Assembly: GCA_002763895.1 (NCBI GenBank) | Contig: NSLH01000006.1 | Location: 1 to 64,000, forward strand | Origin: [Chlorobium] sp. 445 | GTDB taxonomy: Bacteria; Bacteroidota; Chlorobiia; Chlorobiales; Thermochlorobacteraceae | Reading direction: 5' to 3' | DNA: 64,000 nt | In this document: positions 28,306 through 38,151 of the stretch, in pieces | Position numbering within the stretch: position 1 is the stretch's first letter | Layout of the letters: every line of letters starts with the position of its first letter | Position numbers and translations under genes: made by a program | Notes under the pieces: model-generated | The model's input: the letters and a program-made list of their open reading frames with translations, nothing else | Told to the model about the DNA's origin: nothing | Database searches by the model: none

Positions 28306-29706
28306 TCAAATCGTTGGGTCAGGGGGTGTGTTGGGATTGTTATCGCGCTCGCGCCGTGGATAAGGATAATAGTTGCGCGTACGTGTTGTCCCAGAAATTG
28401 GCTGACCGGGCTGCGGTCCAGGAATGCCCAAACGACGCGCATCTTCCATGCGCAACCCTGAGAGATAGAGTTCAATGCAGCGCTGCTTGTAGATTTCGTC
28501 AAGCAGTGCGCGCTCAGTTTGTGCTCCAGTGTAGGGTGTTGGATTGGCTCCAATGTTGAATGCGATATTACCAAGCCCTGTCTTTTGACGCACGCGGTTG
28601 ATGTCTGCGACCGCATCAGCAAGTCTTCCGAGCCGCACGTTGGCTTCAGCGCGAATGAGAATCATCTCAATTGGGCGATAAATCGGTATGGCGGCATTAT
28701 TGACGGCGCCAAAGCCTAAGTGATTGCGGTGAAAAAATTGAGGTACAGCAGCTCCTACGGCTGGAGCACGCCGTGTTGCACCTAAGAAGAAGTTGCGCCG
28801 GGTACTGTCCGCCACTTCATAGAACTGTGCAGGCAAGCCAAGGCTATCTCGGCAAGCATACGATGTTGCGGCGGTATTGGCACCTGCGCCCAGCGTTAAG
28901 ATATTGAGCCACATTATATTCTGCGGATTGACGGCATCATACACAAATCTGGACTGTACTGAGAGATCAACGCTGTTTGCAGCATCAATGGCAGCTTGAA
29001 AATTACCCGCCATCAGGTGGCAGCGTGCCCTAAAGGCGCGAATTGTGTTTAGCATATTGATTCCTGAACTTAGCACAGAAGCACGCAGTTGCGCAGTATT
29101 GCCTCGTGCAAAGAGTTGTTCTGCTTCATCAAGTGAGCGCAGAGCTGCCGCTAAGACCTGCGCACGAGGCGCAAACACAGCGCGCTCACGCCGATCTGTT
29201 TCAATCGGCACTTGCTCAAAATACTGGATGAAATAACTCAGCGCCATGGCTTTGTGCAAATGCGCAATTGCTAAAATTCCATTGCGCGTGCTGTCAGGAA
29301 TCGCTGTTACACTAGGCGCAGCTTGAATAAGCTGATTGCTGATTTCAAGTGCACGCGACAGGTTCTGAAAGAGTACCAAAATCTCGGTGTTTTCATTTGA
29401 CAAGCCTTGTCCGCCTGCTTCAAGGTCGGTCAGATTGATAAATGTGCGCGTAACAGCCAGCTCACGGCTAGTTGTGCCCGGCGTACGAATAATTGCAGAC
29501 ATGACATCAACGGCAAAGAAGCGTTGCAATCCTACCGTTAAGTTGAAAATGCCATCACGCGTTGTCAGGGCTTTGTCTTCAGTTACAGCGTTTGGATTAA
29601 CTGGATCGAGCGTGCAGCTTGTCAGCATGCCGGCACAGAGTGTCGCACTGAGCAGTGCAATTAGAAGCGCCGATGTTTTTTTAGACTTTGAATAGGTGTA
29701 TGTCAT
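28306..29706 (-). CDS. SusD/RagB-family outer-membrane lipoprotein
   Basis: 466 aa. The start is ATG 29706, with GGAGG ten bases upstream. Signal peptide with lipobox LTSC (Cys about 29) anchors it at the cell surface. The TPR-like SusD fold includes the conserved C-terminal YRPIEMILIRAEANVRLG and the end segment RCIELYLSGLRMEDARRLG. It caps the SusC channel and binds glycan or other nutrients outside the cell. It follows susC by 25 bp on the same strand. No disruption. Confidence 0.94.
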   Translation of the reverse strand: MTYTYSKSKKTSALLIALLSATLCAGMLTSCTLDPVNPNAVTEDKALTTRDGIFNLTVGLQRFFAVDVMSAIIRTPGTTSRELAVTRTFINLTDLEAGGQGLSNENTEILVLFQNLSRALEISNQLIQAAPSVTAIPDSTRNGILAIAHLHKAMALSYFIQYFEQVPIETDRRERAVFAPRAQVLAAALRSLDEAEQLFARGNTAQLRASVLSSGINMLNTIRAFRARCHLMAGNFQAAIDAANSVDLSVQSRFVYDAVNPQNIMWLNILTLGAGANTAATSYACRDSLGLPAQFYEVADSTRRNFFLGATRRAPAVGAAVPQFFHRNHLGFGAVNNAAIPIYRPIEMILIRAEANVRLGRLADAVADINRVRQKTGLGNIAFNIGANPTPYTGAQTERALLDEIYKQRCIELYLSGLRMEDARRLGIPGPQPGQPISGTTRTRNYYPYPRRERDNNPNTPPDPTI

Positions 29707-29731
29707 GTTTTGAATTCCTCCGTTCATCTTG

Positions 29732-31797
29732 TTAGAAGTTGATGCGAAGCGCAACAGAGATGCTGCGTGGAATTGGCGTTTCGGTATCGTCTGCGCCAGT
29801 TGGCACACCCTGACGCGCAAAGGCGTTCAGTTCAGGGTCGTAGCCATTGTAGCGGTCAAATGAAAAGAGGTTGCGTCCGATTATGCCAATTTGTCCGCTT
29901 CGGATGCCGAAGAAATTGCTGAAGTTGTAAAACAGTGAGGCTTCGCGCACTTTGACATAAGAGCCATCCTCTACCCAATGCTCAATGATGCGAAAGACCC
30001 CCGGATTTTCTGGCTCTGTGGCAAAGCGTGGATTAGTGTAGTACCCTGGAGCCTTTCTTCCCTCCAGTACATCACGGTAACCTGCAAGCACTTGATTTTG
30101 CTCACCATTGCGGTTGGTGAAGTTTAGCACCTGTCGTCCTTGCAGAATATCAATCTGCAAGCGCAGTGAAAATTCGCGCCACGAAATTTCATTGATGACT
30201 GTGGCTTGCCAGTCTGGATTAGGATCGCCAATAACTTTGTTTTGCACCGAACCATTTGGATTGAGTTGTCGCAGCGGTACGCCATCAGGGCTATACTGAA
30301 TGTTGCCGTTTTCATCGCGCTTATAGGCACTGGCATAAAAGACACCAAGTGGGTAGCCGTTGATGGCTGAAGCAAAGCCATAGACGCCCAGCGCAATAAT
30401 GCCACCTTTGGTATCGATCACTTCATTGCGATTGAAAAAGAAATTCACAGTAGCATCCCAACGCAAGTCATTGGTTTGCACTGGCGTTGTACGCAGCAAG
30501 ACTTCTAAGCCACGATTAGAGACCGTGCCGACATTATCGAGTTGCTGACTGAATCCTGTTGAGGCAGCGACATTGCGCCGAATAAGCAAGTCGGTCAGCA
30601 ATTTGTCGTAGTACGTGATTTCAATGCCGATGCGATCATTGAGAAAGGTGGCATCGACACCGACTTCGATTTCGCGCTGACGTTCAGGTCGAATTGTTGG
30701 CGATCCAAGCAACGCACTAGGCAGAATAGCTGCTTTGCCATCATAGTTACTTGCCGCATAGTTTGTGAAGCGATCAAAGGCGCCAATCACAGTCAGTCCG
30801 CCAGAAAAGCCCAGTGCCGCACGCAATTTTAAGTTGTTAATGGTCTTTGCAAGCTCTGACTCTTTCCAGAATGATTCTTCAGAGAGCACATATGAGGCAC
30901 TGACTTTCGGGAAGAATTGGAAGCGTTCATCTTTGCCAAAGACCGATGAGGCATCCATGCGCACTGCCCCTGAGAGAAAGAAGCGGTCGTAGAGCCCAAA
31001 GGTCTGCTGAATAAAGGCGCCATAAATCGTACGCACCAAGTCGCGCGTCTCACTTGCTATTGTCGTTACGCCTCCACCGACAATTTCCACATTCGGTGTA
31101 GTATTGATTGTCTGTGAGCCGAGAATATCAGTCTCATCGTATTGCATCGTGCCACCGATAAGCGTTGTGGATCTTAGCCCATCCGTCAAGTCGCGTGAAT
31201 AGCGCGCATTGATATCGATATTGACCTGTCGTACGCTTTGTGTGGCAAAGCGCTGAAAGCCATTGCGAAAGTCAAATGATGTATTTCCGGGCGGAATAGA
31301 AATTATGCCGTTTTGTGTGTAGGTGTCATAGCCAAACGTGGCATCAGCACCGAATCCTTCAAAGGGTGCAATATCGAGCCGCGCACTGCCCACGAACCGA
31401 TTTGTAGCTTGTGTGTAGCGGAAGCGATCGATCACTTCAAGTGGGTTTGCAAGTGCAATGCCTGTTGCGCTGCGTGTACTCGGATATTCACCTAACGCAT
31501 TCGGTCGTGGATCAATTGCAGTATTGCCAACCACGAAGCCAGTGAGTACACCATCGTTAGCTGATGTGGCGTTATTTGCTTTGTCTTGTGTTTCAGTATA
31601 GTTGTAGTTGAGATTCAGTGAGACACGTGCCCAACTGTTGAGAACTTGGTCAAGGTTGCCACGCACACTGGTGCGTTGAATTGCCGTACCTTTGATAATG
31701 CCTTGATTGCCCAGATACGAGCCTGAAATAAAGTAGTTTGTGTTGCCCGTCCCACCTGACACGGAGAGATATTGCTCCGTACCATAAGCATTTTGAA
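29732..31797 (-). CDS. SusC/RagA TonB-dependent receptor, C-terminal part (frameshifted)
   Basis: The main beta-barrel of SusC, about 688 residues, from QNAYGTEQYLSVSGG through many amphipathic strands to the final SVALRINF with terminal Phe, the outer-membrane insertion signal. It includes the conserved NPDWQATV region before the last strands. It is out of frame with the plug part: one T missing in the run at 31800-31803 would join them. It ends 25 bp before the susD start. Confidence 0.92.
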
Positions 31798-32763
31798 AGA
31801 AAAGTCTTGATAATCGAAGCGCTGTGTTGGTCGCTGGTTTGGGGTGCCTACTGGGTCAAGAAAAGGATAGTCGTTAATCGGTAAGCGTTTGCGCACTTGA
31901 TCAAAGTTAAATCGAGTGCTGTATTCGATTTTGGGGTCGCCTGCAGAGCCGCGTTTCGTAAAAATTTGAATCACACCATTGTTAGCACGTGAGCCGTAAA
32001 TCGCTGCGGCTGCTGCGCCTTTGACCACCTCAATACGCTCAATGTCGTTTGGGTTCAAATCTACCAAGCGATTTTGTGCGTATCCGCCCAAGTTTAAGAG
32101 CACGTTGCGGTCGTTGTTGACGATGACCCCATCAACGATATAGAGGGGTTCAGTATTTCCCAAGATGGTATTTGCGCCACGCAGTTGGATCGAGATACTG
32201 CCGCCCGGGTTTCCTGAATTTTGGTTAATCATTGCCCCCGGAATTTTGCCTTGCAAGGCTTGATCAATTTGCTGCGCTGCCCCGTTCTGAAGTTCTTTAG
32301 CTGTTACTGTGGAAATTGCATTGCCGAGTTCTTTCTTACTTGTCAGTACGGATGCACCTGTTACCACTACTTCTTCTGCACGTGCTGCATCTTCATCGAG
32401 CAAAATATCATCGAGTTTGACTTGACTATTGTCGCCAAGCGTAAAGCGAACCTGTTTGCGCTTAAACCCAATGTAGCTGACACTCAGAACATAATTGCCC
32501 GGCTGTAAGCTCGCTGTCAAGCTGAAGTTACCGTCACGATCTGTTGGCACGCCCAGCACCGTGTTCTCAATGCGCACGGTTGCCCCTGCAATTGGTTGAC
32601 GCGTAGCACTCTCGAGCACCTTGCCGCTAATGCTGTAGCGCAACTGTTGCGCCGATGTTGCTATGGGGTAAAGCAATAGTGCAACAAGACACAAGCTGGT
32701 GAGAAATCTGCTCCAGCGTCGAGCAAAGACTCGACACTTTTCTTGACTATTGTAGTAATGCAT
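31798..32763 (-). CDS. SusC/RagA TonB-dependent receptor, N-terminal part (frameshifted)
   Basis: Signal peptide (ending TSAQQ), a carboxypeptidase-regulatory-like beta-sandwich (ISGKVLESATRQPIAGATV), and the plug domain with QLRGANTILGNTEPLYIVDGV and IERIEVVKGAAAAAIYGSRA. ATG 32763 is preferred over the ATG at 32769 because AAAGGAG sits seven bases ahead of it. After FDYQDF the frame fails at 31800-31803. Rejoined, the receptor would be about 1010 aa, the normal SusC length. It would import substrates by TonB energy. Confidence 0.92.
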
Positions 32764-32838
32764 GTGCATTCTCCTTTGTATACTTTATGATGGAGTTACA
32801 TGTTGATTTTAGACCAATGATGTGGCTTACTGAAGATG

Positions 32839-32858
32839 TGATTTACTATGATTTACTA
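32839..32858. repeat. Perfect tandem 10-bp repeat upstream of susC
   Basis: TGATTTACTA occurs twice without spacing, followed by AGTAA, so the second copy forms a near-palindrome TTACT-A-AGTAA. It lies 76 bp upstream of the susC start in a 353-base gene-free interval (32770-33122) between divergent susC and the nagB-like gene. It could be an operator; no regulator gene is adjacent. The rest of the interval shows no gene. Confidence 0.45.
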
Positions 32859-33122
32859 AGTAATGTGCTTAAAAGGCTGGCGACACATCACACATCGTAT
32901 CTGGTACAGTTTGGAAGGCGCATCGGGCGCAGTTTGGTAGGCTTGATTTGGCTTGTTTTTGTTATTGATCCTGCAGAAAATGGCTTTAGAGATACTTGCT
33001 TTGCTCATCTTGTTTGTTTAGTGTTTTGCGCGAAAATAACACTTATTTGAAAAAATCATAATTCTTTGGAACTTCGCACCTGGACATACATAAAATTTCT
33101 TGTCTCAATCGCTTCTTGAAAC

Positions 33123-35075
33123 ATGATACATCTTGCACCTAAACTTGATTCAGAGCACTCAACACTTGCAAGCAAAGACGCTCGGCGCCTTGAAAAAATC
33201 TTTACGGTAATTTATCCCGACTCGAAATCAGCTTCACGTGCTGTTGCGCAGGAAATTGCAGACCTGATTCGCCAAAAAGCAAGTACGGGCAAGCCTGCAG
33301 TGCTTGGCTTGGCTACAGGCTCCACTCCGACTAGCGTCTATGAAGAACTTGTGCGTATGCATCGTGAAGAAGGCTTGTCGTTCAGGAATGTCATCACATT
33401 TAATCTCGACGAGTATTACCCGATGTCGCCAGATTCGCTGCAAAGCTATGTGAGGTTCATGCACGAGTACCTTTTTGATCATATTGACATCTTACCTGAA
33501 AACATTCACATTCCTGATGGCACAGTACCGCGTGAGAAAGTCGCTGAATACTGCGCGATGTATGAAGGCAAGATTCAAGCGGCTGGTGGCATTGATCTGC
33601 AAATTCTTGGGATTGGTCGTACTGGTCATATTGGCTTCAATGAGCCGGGCTCAAAGAAAGACTCCCGCACGCGCCTTGTTACGCTCGACCGCATCACGCG
33701 TCTGGATGCTGCAAGCGACTTTTTTGGAGAAGAAAATGTCCCACGCAGAGCTATCACCATGGGCGTCGGCACTATTCTGCAAGCGCGGCGCATTATCTTG
33801 ATGGCATGGGGCGAAGGTAAAGCAAGTATTGTTCGCAAAGCCGTTGAGGGTCCTGTAACTGAAAGTGTTACAGCTTCCTTCCTGCAAGAGCATCCTAATG
33901 TTACGATTGTGCTCGATACGGCTTCATCTGCAGAGCTTACCCGTATCAAGACCCCATGGCTGCTTGGTGAAGTAAAATGGACGGAAAAGCTCACGCGTGC
34001 TGCAGTGGTCTGGCTTTCGCAAACATTAGCGAAGCCCATTTTGAAACTTACCGATGAAGACTATCGCGAGCATGGCATGGGCGATTTGCTCACGGAGCGC
34101 GGCAGTGCTTACACGGTCAATATCGATGTCTTCAATCAGATGCAGCGTACCATTACAGGCTGGCCCGGCGGCAAGCCTCATGCTGACGATAGCAACCGTC
34201 CCGAACGTGCCAAACCCTTCCCTAAGCGTGTGCTTATTTTTAGCCCACATCCTGATGATGATGTCATTTCCATGGGCGGTACTTTCATTCGTTTGGTTGA
34301 TCAAGGACACGAAGTGCATGTTGCCTATCAAACCTCAGGCAGCATTGCCGTTTTTGATGAAGATGCCCTGCGCTTTGCTGACTTTGTGCGTGACTTCAAC
34401 GCTGCCTTCGGGTTGCAAGACAGTCAAGCCGCCCAGAGAATCTATCAAGAAGTCTCTGATTCGCTGCGCAAGAAAGCCCCAACCGATGTTGACTCCGAAG
34501 CTGTTCAAAAAATCAAAACCCTGATTCGTCTTGGTGAAGCCAAAGCGGCTTGTCGGTACTGCGGCGTTCCTGAATCACGCATCTATTTTCTTGATTTACC
34601 TTTCTACAAAACTGGTCGCATCAAGAAAAAACCCCTCTCTGAAGATGATATCAAAATTATGATCGAGGTCTTGGAGCGTGTTAAACCACATCAAATCTAC
34701 GCTGCAGGCGATCTGTCTGATCCACACGGCACGCATCGTGTGTGCTTGGATGCACTCTTTCAAGCCATTGAGCGTCTCAAGCACCACGATTGGCTGAAGG
34801 ATTGTTATGTCTGGCTCTACCGTGGCGCTTGGCAAGAGTGGGATTTAGCTGAAATCGAGATGGCAGTGCCGCTCAGCCTGATGAGCTTTTGCGCAAACGG
34901 CGCGCTATTTTCAAACATCAATCGCAAAAAGATAGTGCACGCTTCCCTGGTGCAGACAGCCGCGAGTTTTTGGCAACGCGCAGAAGACCGTAACCGATAT
35001 ACGGCTAAGCTTTACGACCAGCTGGGTCTTGCTGAATATGAAGCCATCGAAGCCTTTGTGCGCTGGCGATTTTAG
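33123..35075 (+). CDS. NagB-like–PIG-L deacetylase-like fusion protein
   Basis: 650 aa. Residues about 20-285 are glucosamine-6-phosphate deaminase-like (LATGSTPTSVYEEL, FNLDEYYPM, GHIGFNEPGS). Residues about 368-620 are LmbE/PIG-L-like with the metal motif SPHPDDD and a later DPHGTHR. This fusion is common in Bacteroidota. In place of the E. coli NagB catalytic GNDGH, the sequence here is GRTGH, so the Asp is a Thr. The protein probably acts on amino-sugar phosphates, but simple deaminase activity should not be assumed. It is divergent from susC. Confidence 0.9.
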   Translation: MIHLAPKLDSEHSTLASKDARRLEKIFTVIYPDSKSASRAVAQEIADLIRQKASTGKPAVLGLATGSTPTSVYEELVRMHREEGLSFRNVITFNLDEYYPMSPDSLQSYVRFMHEYLFDHIDILPENIHIPDGTVPREKVAEYCAMYEGKIQAAGGIDLQILGIGRTGHIGFNEPGSKKDSRTRLVTLDRITRLDAASDFFGEENVPRRAITMGVGTILQARRIILMAWGEGKASIVRKAVEGPVTESVTASFLQEHPNVTIVLDTASSAELTRIKTPWLLGEVKWTEKLTRAAVVWLSQTLAKPILKLTDEDYREHGMGDLLTERGSAYTVNIDVFNQMQRTITGWPGGKPHADDSNRPERAKPFPKRVLIFSPHPDDDVISMGGTFIRLVDQGHEVHVAYQTSGSIAVFDEDALRFADFVRDFNAAFGLQDSQAAQRIYQEVSDSLRKKAPTDVDSEAVQKIKTLIRLGEAKAACRYCGVPESRIYFLDLPFYKTGRIKKKPLSEDDIKIMIEVLERVKPHQIYAAGDLSDPHGTHRVCLDALFQAIERLKHHDWLKDCYVWLYRGAWQEWDLAEIEMAVPLSLMSFCANGALFSNINRKKIVHASLVQTAASFWQRAEDRNRYTAKLYDQLGLAEYEAIEAFVRWRF

Positions 35076-35086
35076 CGTGTGCAAAC

Positions 35087-36277
35087 TTAGACTTTCCAAA
35101 TCCAGTTGCGTTTATACAGCGCACGTAAGACCACGTACCAAGCAGTAATCAAGAGTAGTGGGTATAGCAATGACCCGATCATATTCCCCGCCCATACTGC
35201 TAAAAGATGTTTGTAGATGAACTGCTGCAGCGACAGCAGTTCATCATTTACTGTAAAACGGATGAGGCCGCCCATTACACGCGCTAAAATACCTGAGCCG
35301 AAAAAGAGCAACAGCGCATTGACACCAAACACCACAAGCGGCTCCGCCCACTTTTTCCATCCTTTGATGTCTATAGCATAGTAACACATTCCCAGCACGA
35401 CGAGTGCATAGCCTGTTGTAAACACAGCATACGAGGGCGACCACATATTTTTGTTAATTGGAATGACCCAATCCAGTGCGCCACCAATGCCTAGCAAGAT
35501 TGCCCCCGCAAAGAAGATTGCTGCAACTTTCTCGAGTGGCTCAGACTGTGAGCGCAGATGCGTGCCTGTCATCATGCCTGCAATCGCATTTGTTAGCGCA
35601 GGTATAGTCGATAGCAAGCCTTCGGGGTCCCAAGTCTTAGCTGCTTTCCACAGATGTGCTGTCCCAAAGAGGGTGCGATCGAGCCATGCTCCAAAATTGT
35701 CATCCTTGGTTTGCAAGAGCGTATCTCGATCAGGCACTGGGATTTGCATCAAGAGTTCATACACAACAAGGCAAAGCACAGCTATGACACACTGTGTTCT
35801 CGTGTTCGTATGCAGAAACAGCAATGCCGCAAAGAGATAGCAGAGTGCCAGACGTTGCAAGACGCCCATGATGCGAATCGTTGTCAAGTCAAAACTTGGA
35901 AAGCCTGCCAAAATCAAGCCTAGGAGAAACAGTGTAGCTGCGCGCCGCAAAATTTTGAGGTAAATGGCTTGATGTGATTCAGACTCACGGTACTTTGATA
36001 GTGCGTACGGAATTGCTACTCCGACAATAAAGATGAAGAAGGGAAAAACAAGATCGGTAATTGTCCAGCCATTCCACTCTGCATGCCGCAGGGGTGGATA
36101 GACATAAGTCCAACTGCCCGGATTATTTACAACGGTCATAAGCACCATCGTGAGCCCACGAAAGACATCGAGTGACATCAAGCGTGTAGCTGTTCCTGCC
36201 TGCTGCTTGAGTTGAACAGAGGTATCTGCTTCTTGAGCAGTATGAGTTGTTTGTTGTTTAGATGCTTGTGTTAGCAT
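35087..36277 (-). CDS. NagX-type membrane protein (heparan-alpha-glucosaminide acetyltransferase-like)
   Basis: 396 aa with about ten membrane helices. It opens with RLMSLDVFRGLTMVLMTVVNNPG, shown here as SLDVFRGLTMVLM, and continues WNGWTITDLVFPFFIFIVG, hallmarks of the COG4299/DUF5009 family. Eukaryotic relatives transfer acetyl groups across the membrane to glucosamine ends; bacterial NagX accompanies GlcNAc uptake. It converges on the NagB–PIG-L gene with 11 bp between stops, supporting an amino-sugar role. Substrate not shown by sequence. Confidence 0.9.
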   Translation of the reverse strand: MLTQASKQQTTHTAQEADTSVQLKQQAGTATRLMSLDVFRGLTMVLMTVVNNPGSWTYVYPPLRHAEWNGWTITDLVFPFFIFIVGVAIPYALSKYRESESHQAIYLKILRRAATLFLLGLILAGFPSFDLTTIRIMGVLQRLALCYLFAALLFLHTNTRTQCVIAVLCLVVYELLMQIPVPDRDTLLQTKDDNFGAWLDRTLFGTAHLWKAAKTWDPEGLLSTIPALTNAIAGMMTGTHLRSQSEPLEKVAAIFFAGAILLGIGGALDWVIPINKNMWSPSYAVFTTGYALVVLGMCYYAIDIKGWKKWAEPLVVFGVNALLLFFGSGILARVMGGLIRFTVNDELLSLQQFIYKHLLAVWAGNMIGSLLYPLLLITAWYVVLRALYKRNWIWKV

Positions 36278-36401
36278 AGAATAGAATGAATATCATTCAT
36301 CTGTTTAGGTGCTCACGCCACATCTGGGCGTGCAAGATATTTGTTTTTGTTAATTTAATTTCTTCGTGAAACTCTTTTTTATGCTTTCGTAAATTTTGTG
36401 T

Positions 36402-36811
36402 GAAGTTGCGCTGTGGCAGCCGCGGCAGTGTTTATACTACTGCTGAGGAAAGTCCGAACATCACATGGCAGGATGCCGAACAAGGCTCTCTTCTGCGAGG
36501 GCACAAGTTCGGGCGAGCGCGAGCAATCGCGTCTCGACAGAGAGTGCAACAGAAAGCATACCGCCGCAGCACATCTGCGGTAAGGGTGAAAAGGCGGTGT
36601 AAGAGACCACCAGTTACTCCAGTAATGGGGTAAGCTATGCAAACCTCTCCGATGCAAGACTAAGTAGAGAGGCTTTTTCAGCACACGCTGAAAAGAGAGT
36701 AGCCAGCTCAATCCACTTCAGTGGTGGGAGTCTCTGGGTAAGTCGCATCAGAGAAATGGCTGCCTCCTTGAGCGTTCAAGGAAACAGAATTCGGCTTACG
36801 GGCGCAACTTC
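36402..36811 (+). ncRNA. rnpB: RNase P RNA (type A)
   Basis: The universally conserved 5' core GAGGAAAGTCCGAAC is at 36445-36459 and the 3' core ACAGAATTCGGCTTAC at 36785-36800. The outer helix P1 pairs GAAGTTGCGC (36402-36411) with GCGCAACTTC (36802-36811). Length about 410 nt, and a T7 stretch follows, probably the terminator. This ribozyme makes the 5' ends of tRNAs. Open frames on either strand here are spurious. Confidence 0.97.
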
Positions 36812-36832
36812 ATTTTTTTATTTTTATTGCTC

Positions 36833-38086
36833 TTATGCCTTCCCACCCCTTTGTAACAGCAGCGACAAACGCTGTGGCTCGGGCACACCAAGTTCTTCCA
36901 AGTATATGGTGCGACATGTCTCCAAGATACGCTTTGCTTTTGCAGCATAACCTTGTCTGAGGTAGGCATCAATCTGTATCTCGTAGCCAGCTTCGTAGAG
37001 TGGATCTGCTTTGGTGATTTTCTGACCGTAGTACAGGGCTTCATCTAAGCGGTTTGCTGCAAGATCGTTGCGAGCCAGTGTGATGAGCGCTTTGAAATAC
37101 ACCTCCTGCAGTCGCTCACGCTCTTCTACGATAGGCGTGAGTGTGACATCATCTTTGAGAAAATCATCGGTATAGAGTTCAACTGCTACACGCAGTGGCT
37201 CCACGCTATTTGTGTTTCGACTCTGTGCGCACAGTTTGAGAAAATGCTCGACATCATAGTCGTAATCACTTTCACTGGTGCCTAAGCGTAATTCATACCC
37301 GCCACTATGATTGAGCACATATTGTGAGTCTTTTGCTGACGCCAGTTCAGGCTCAAACATTCGCCGAATTGCAGAAATAGCTGTGTAGAGTCCAATCTCT
37401 GCACTCTCTCGCCGTGTTTCTGGCCAGAGAATTTCGTAGAATTCCTCCGTTCTTGAAATTTTGCGGTGATTAAGTAGGAGTATCTTAAAGACATCGCGTG
37501 TTTTTGGTGAGAGCCAATCGCGCTGCATGACAACTTTCTTGCCAAGACGTATCCACAGATTACCAAATGCTCTGACTTCGACTTTTTTTGCTTGCGTTAC
37601 TTGCACAGATAGTCCTGCTGCAGCTTTCAATTTCTTTTCACGCCGCTTTTGCGCTAATCCAATCAGCTCAATGACATGTTCCAGCTGCAGCGGCTTTGGA
37701 ATAAAATCGGACGCTCCAGCACGCATCGCACTGATTACAAGGTTCATATCACCGTGTCCAGTGATGAAGAGTGTTTCTGCCAGTTCATCTCTTGCACGAA
37801 TTTCTTTTAGCACATCAAAGCCATCGATATCTGGCAGTCGAATATCGAGCAAGACAATCTCAGGGCGTTCTTTTTCGAAGAGTGCGATAGCATCTGCGCC
37901 ACATTTTGCTGTAAAGACTTGGTAGTTTGCCAAGGTCAATGCACGCGAAAAACTCTCGCGTATGCGCCGGTCATCATCGACCAGCAAAATTTTCACCTTG
38001 CTTTTCTCAGATGTTTTTTCAGCCTGCTTGCTCTGAGTTGCAGCAGCATTTTGTTTTCGCACCTCTTGTAATTGTCCACGTTTCAT
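36833..38086 (-). CDS. Response regulator with winged-helix and BTAD domains
   Basis: 417 aa. Receiver domain about 30-150: acidic pocket LLVDDDRR, phospho-acceptor Asp in LLDIRLPD, Lys in FIPKPL. An OmpR/SARP-like winged helix follows at about 180-265 (LSPKTRDVFKILLLNHRKI), then a bacterial transcriptional activator (BTAD) TPR domain at about 280-410. Receiver + SARP-like + BTAD is uncommon; SARP regulators usually lack a receiver. It is 65 bp downstream of the histidine kinase and probably its partner. It converges on rnpB. Confidence 0.9.
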   Translation of the reverse strand: MKRGQLQEVRKQNAAATQSKQAEKTSEKSKVKILLVDDDRRIRESFSRALTLANYQVFTAKCGADAIALFEKERPEIVLLDIRLPDIDGFDVLKEIRARDELAETLFITGHGDMNLVISAMRAGASDFIPKPLQLEHVIELIGLAQKRREKKLKAAAGLSVQVTQAKKVEVRAFGNLWIRLGKKVVMQRDWLSPKTRDVFKILLLNHRKISRTEEFYEILWPETRRESAEIGLYTAISAIRRMFEPELASAKDSQYVLNHSGGYELRLGTSESDYDYDVEHFLKLCAQSRNTNSVEPLRVAVELYTDDFLKDDVTLTPIVEERERLQEVYFKALITLARNDLAANRLDEALYYGQKITKADPLYEAGYEIQIDAYLRQGYAAKAKRILETCRTIYLEELGVPEPQRLSLLLQRGGKA

Positions 38087-38151
38087 AGAGATATTCTTAG
38101 CAGTATCAACTTTTTTTTTGACACCTTACACTTTACACTTACACACTTTTC

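Noticed and set aside
32787-33050. 87-codon open frame between susC and the NagB-like gene
   Set aside because: It lies in the divergent promoter region, contains the tandem repeat, and has no family-like sequence or ribosome binding site.
36379-36711. Open frames on both strands near 36.4-36.7 kb
   Set aside because: They fall inside the RNase P RNA, whose conserved cores and P1 helix are clear.
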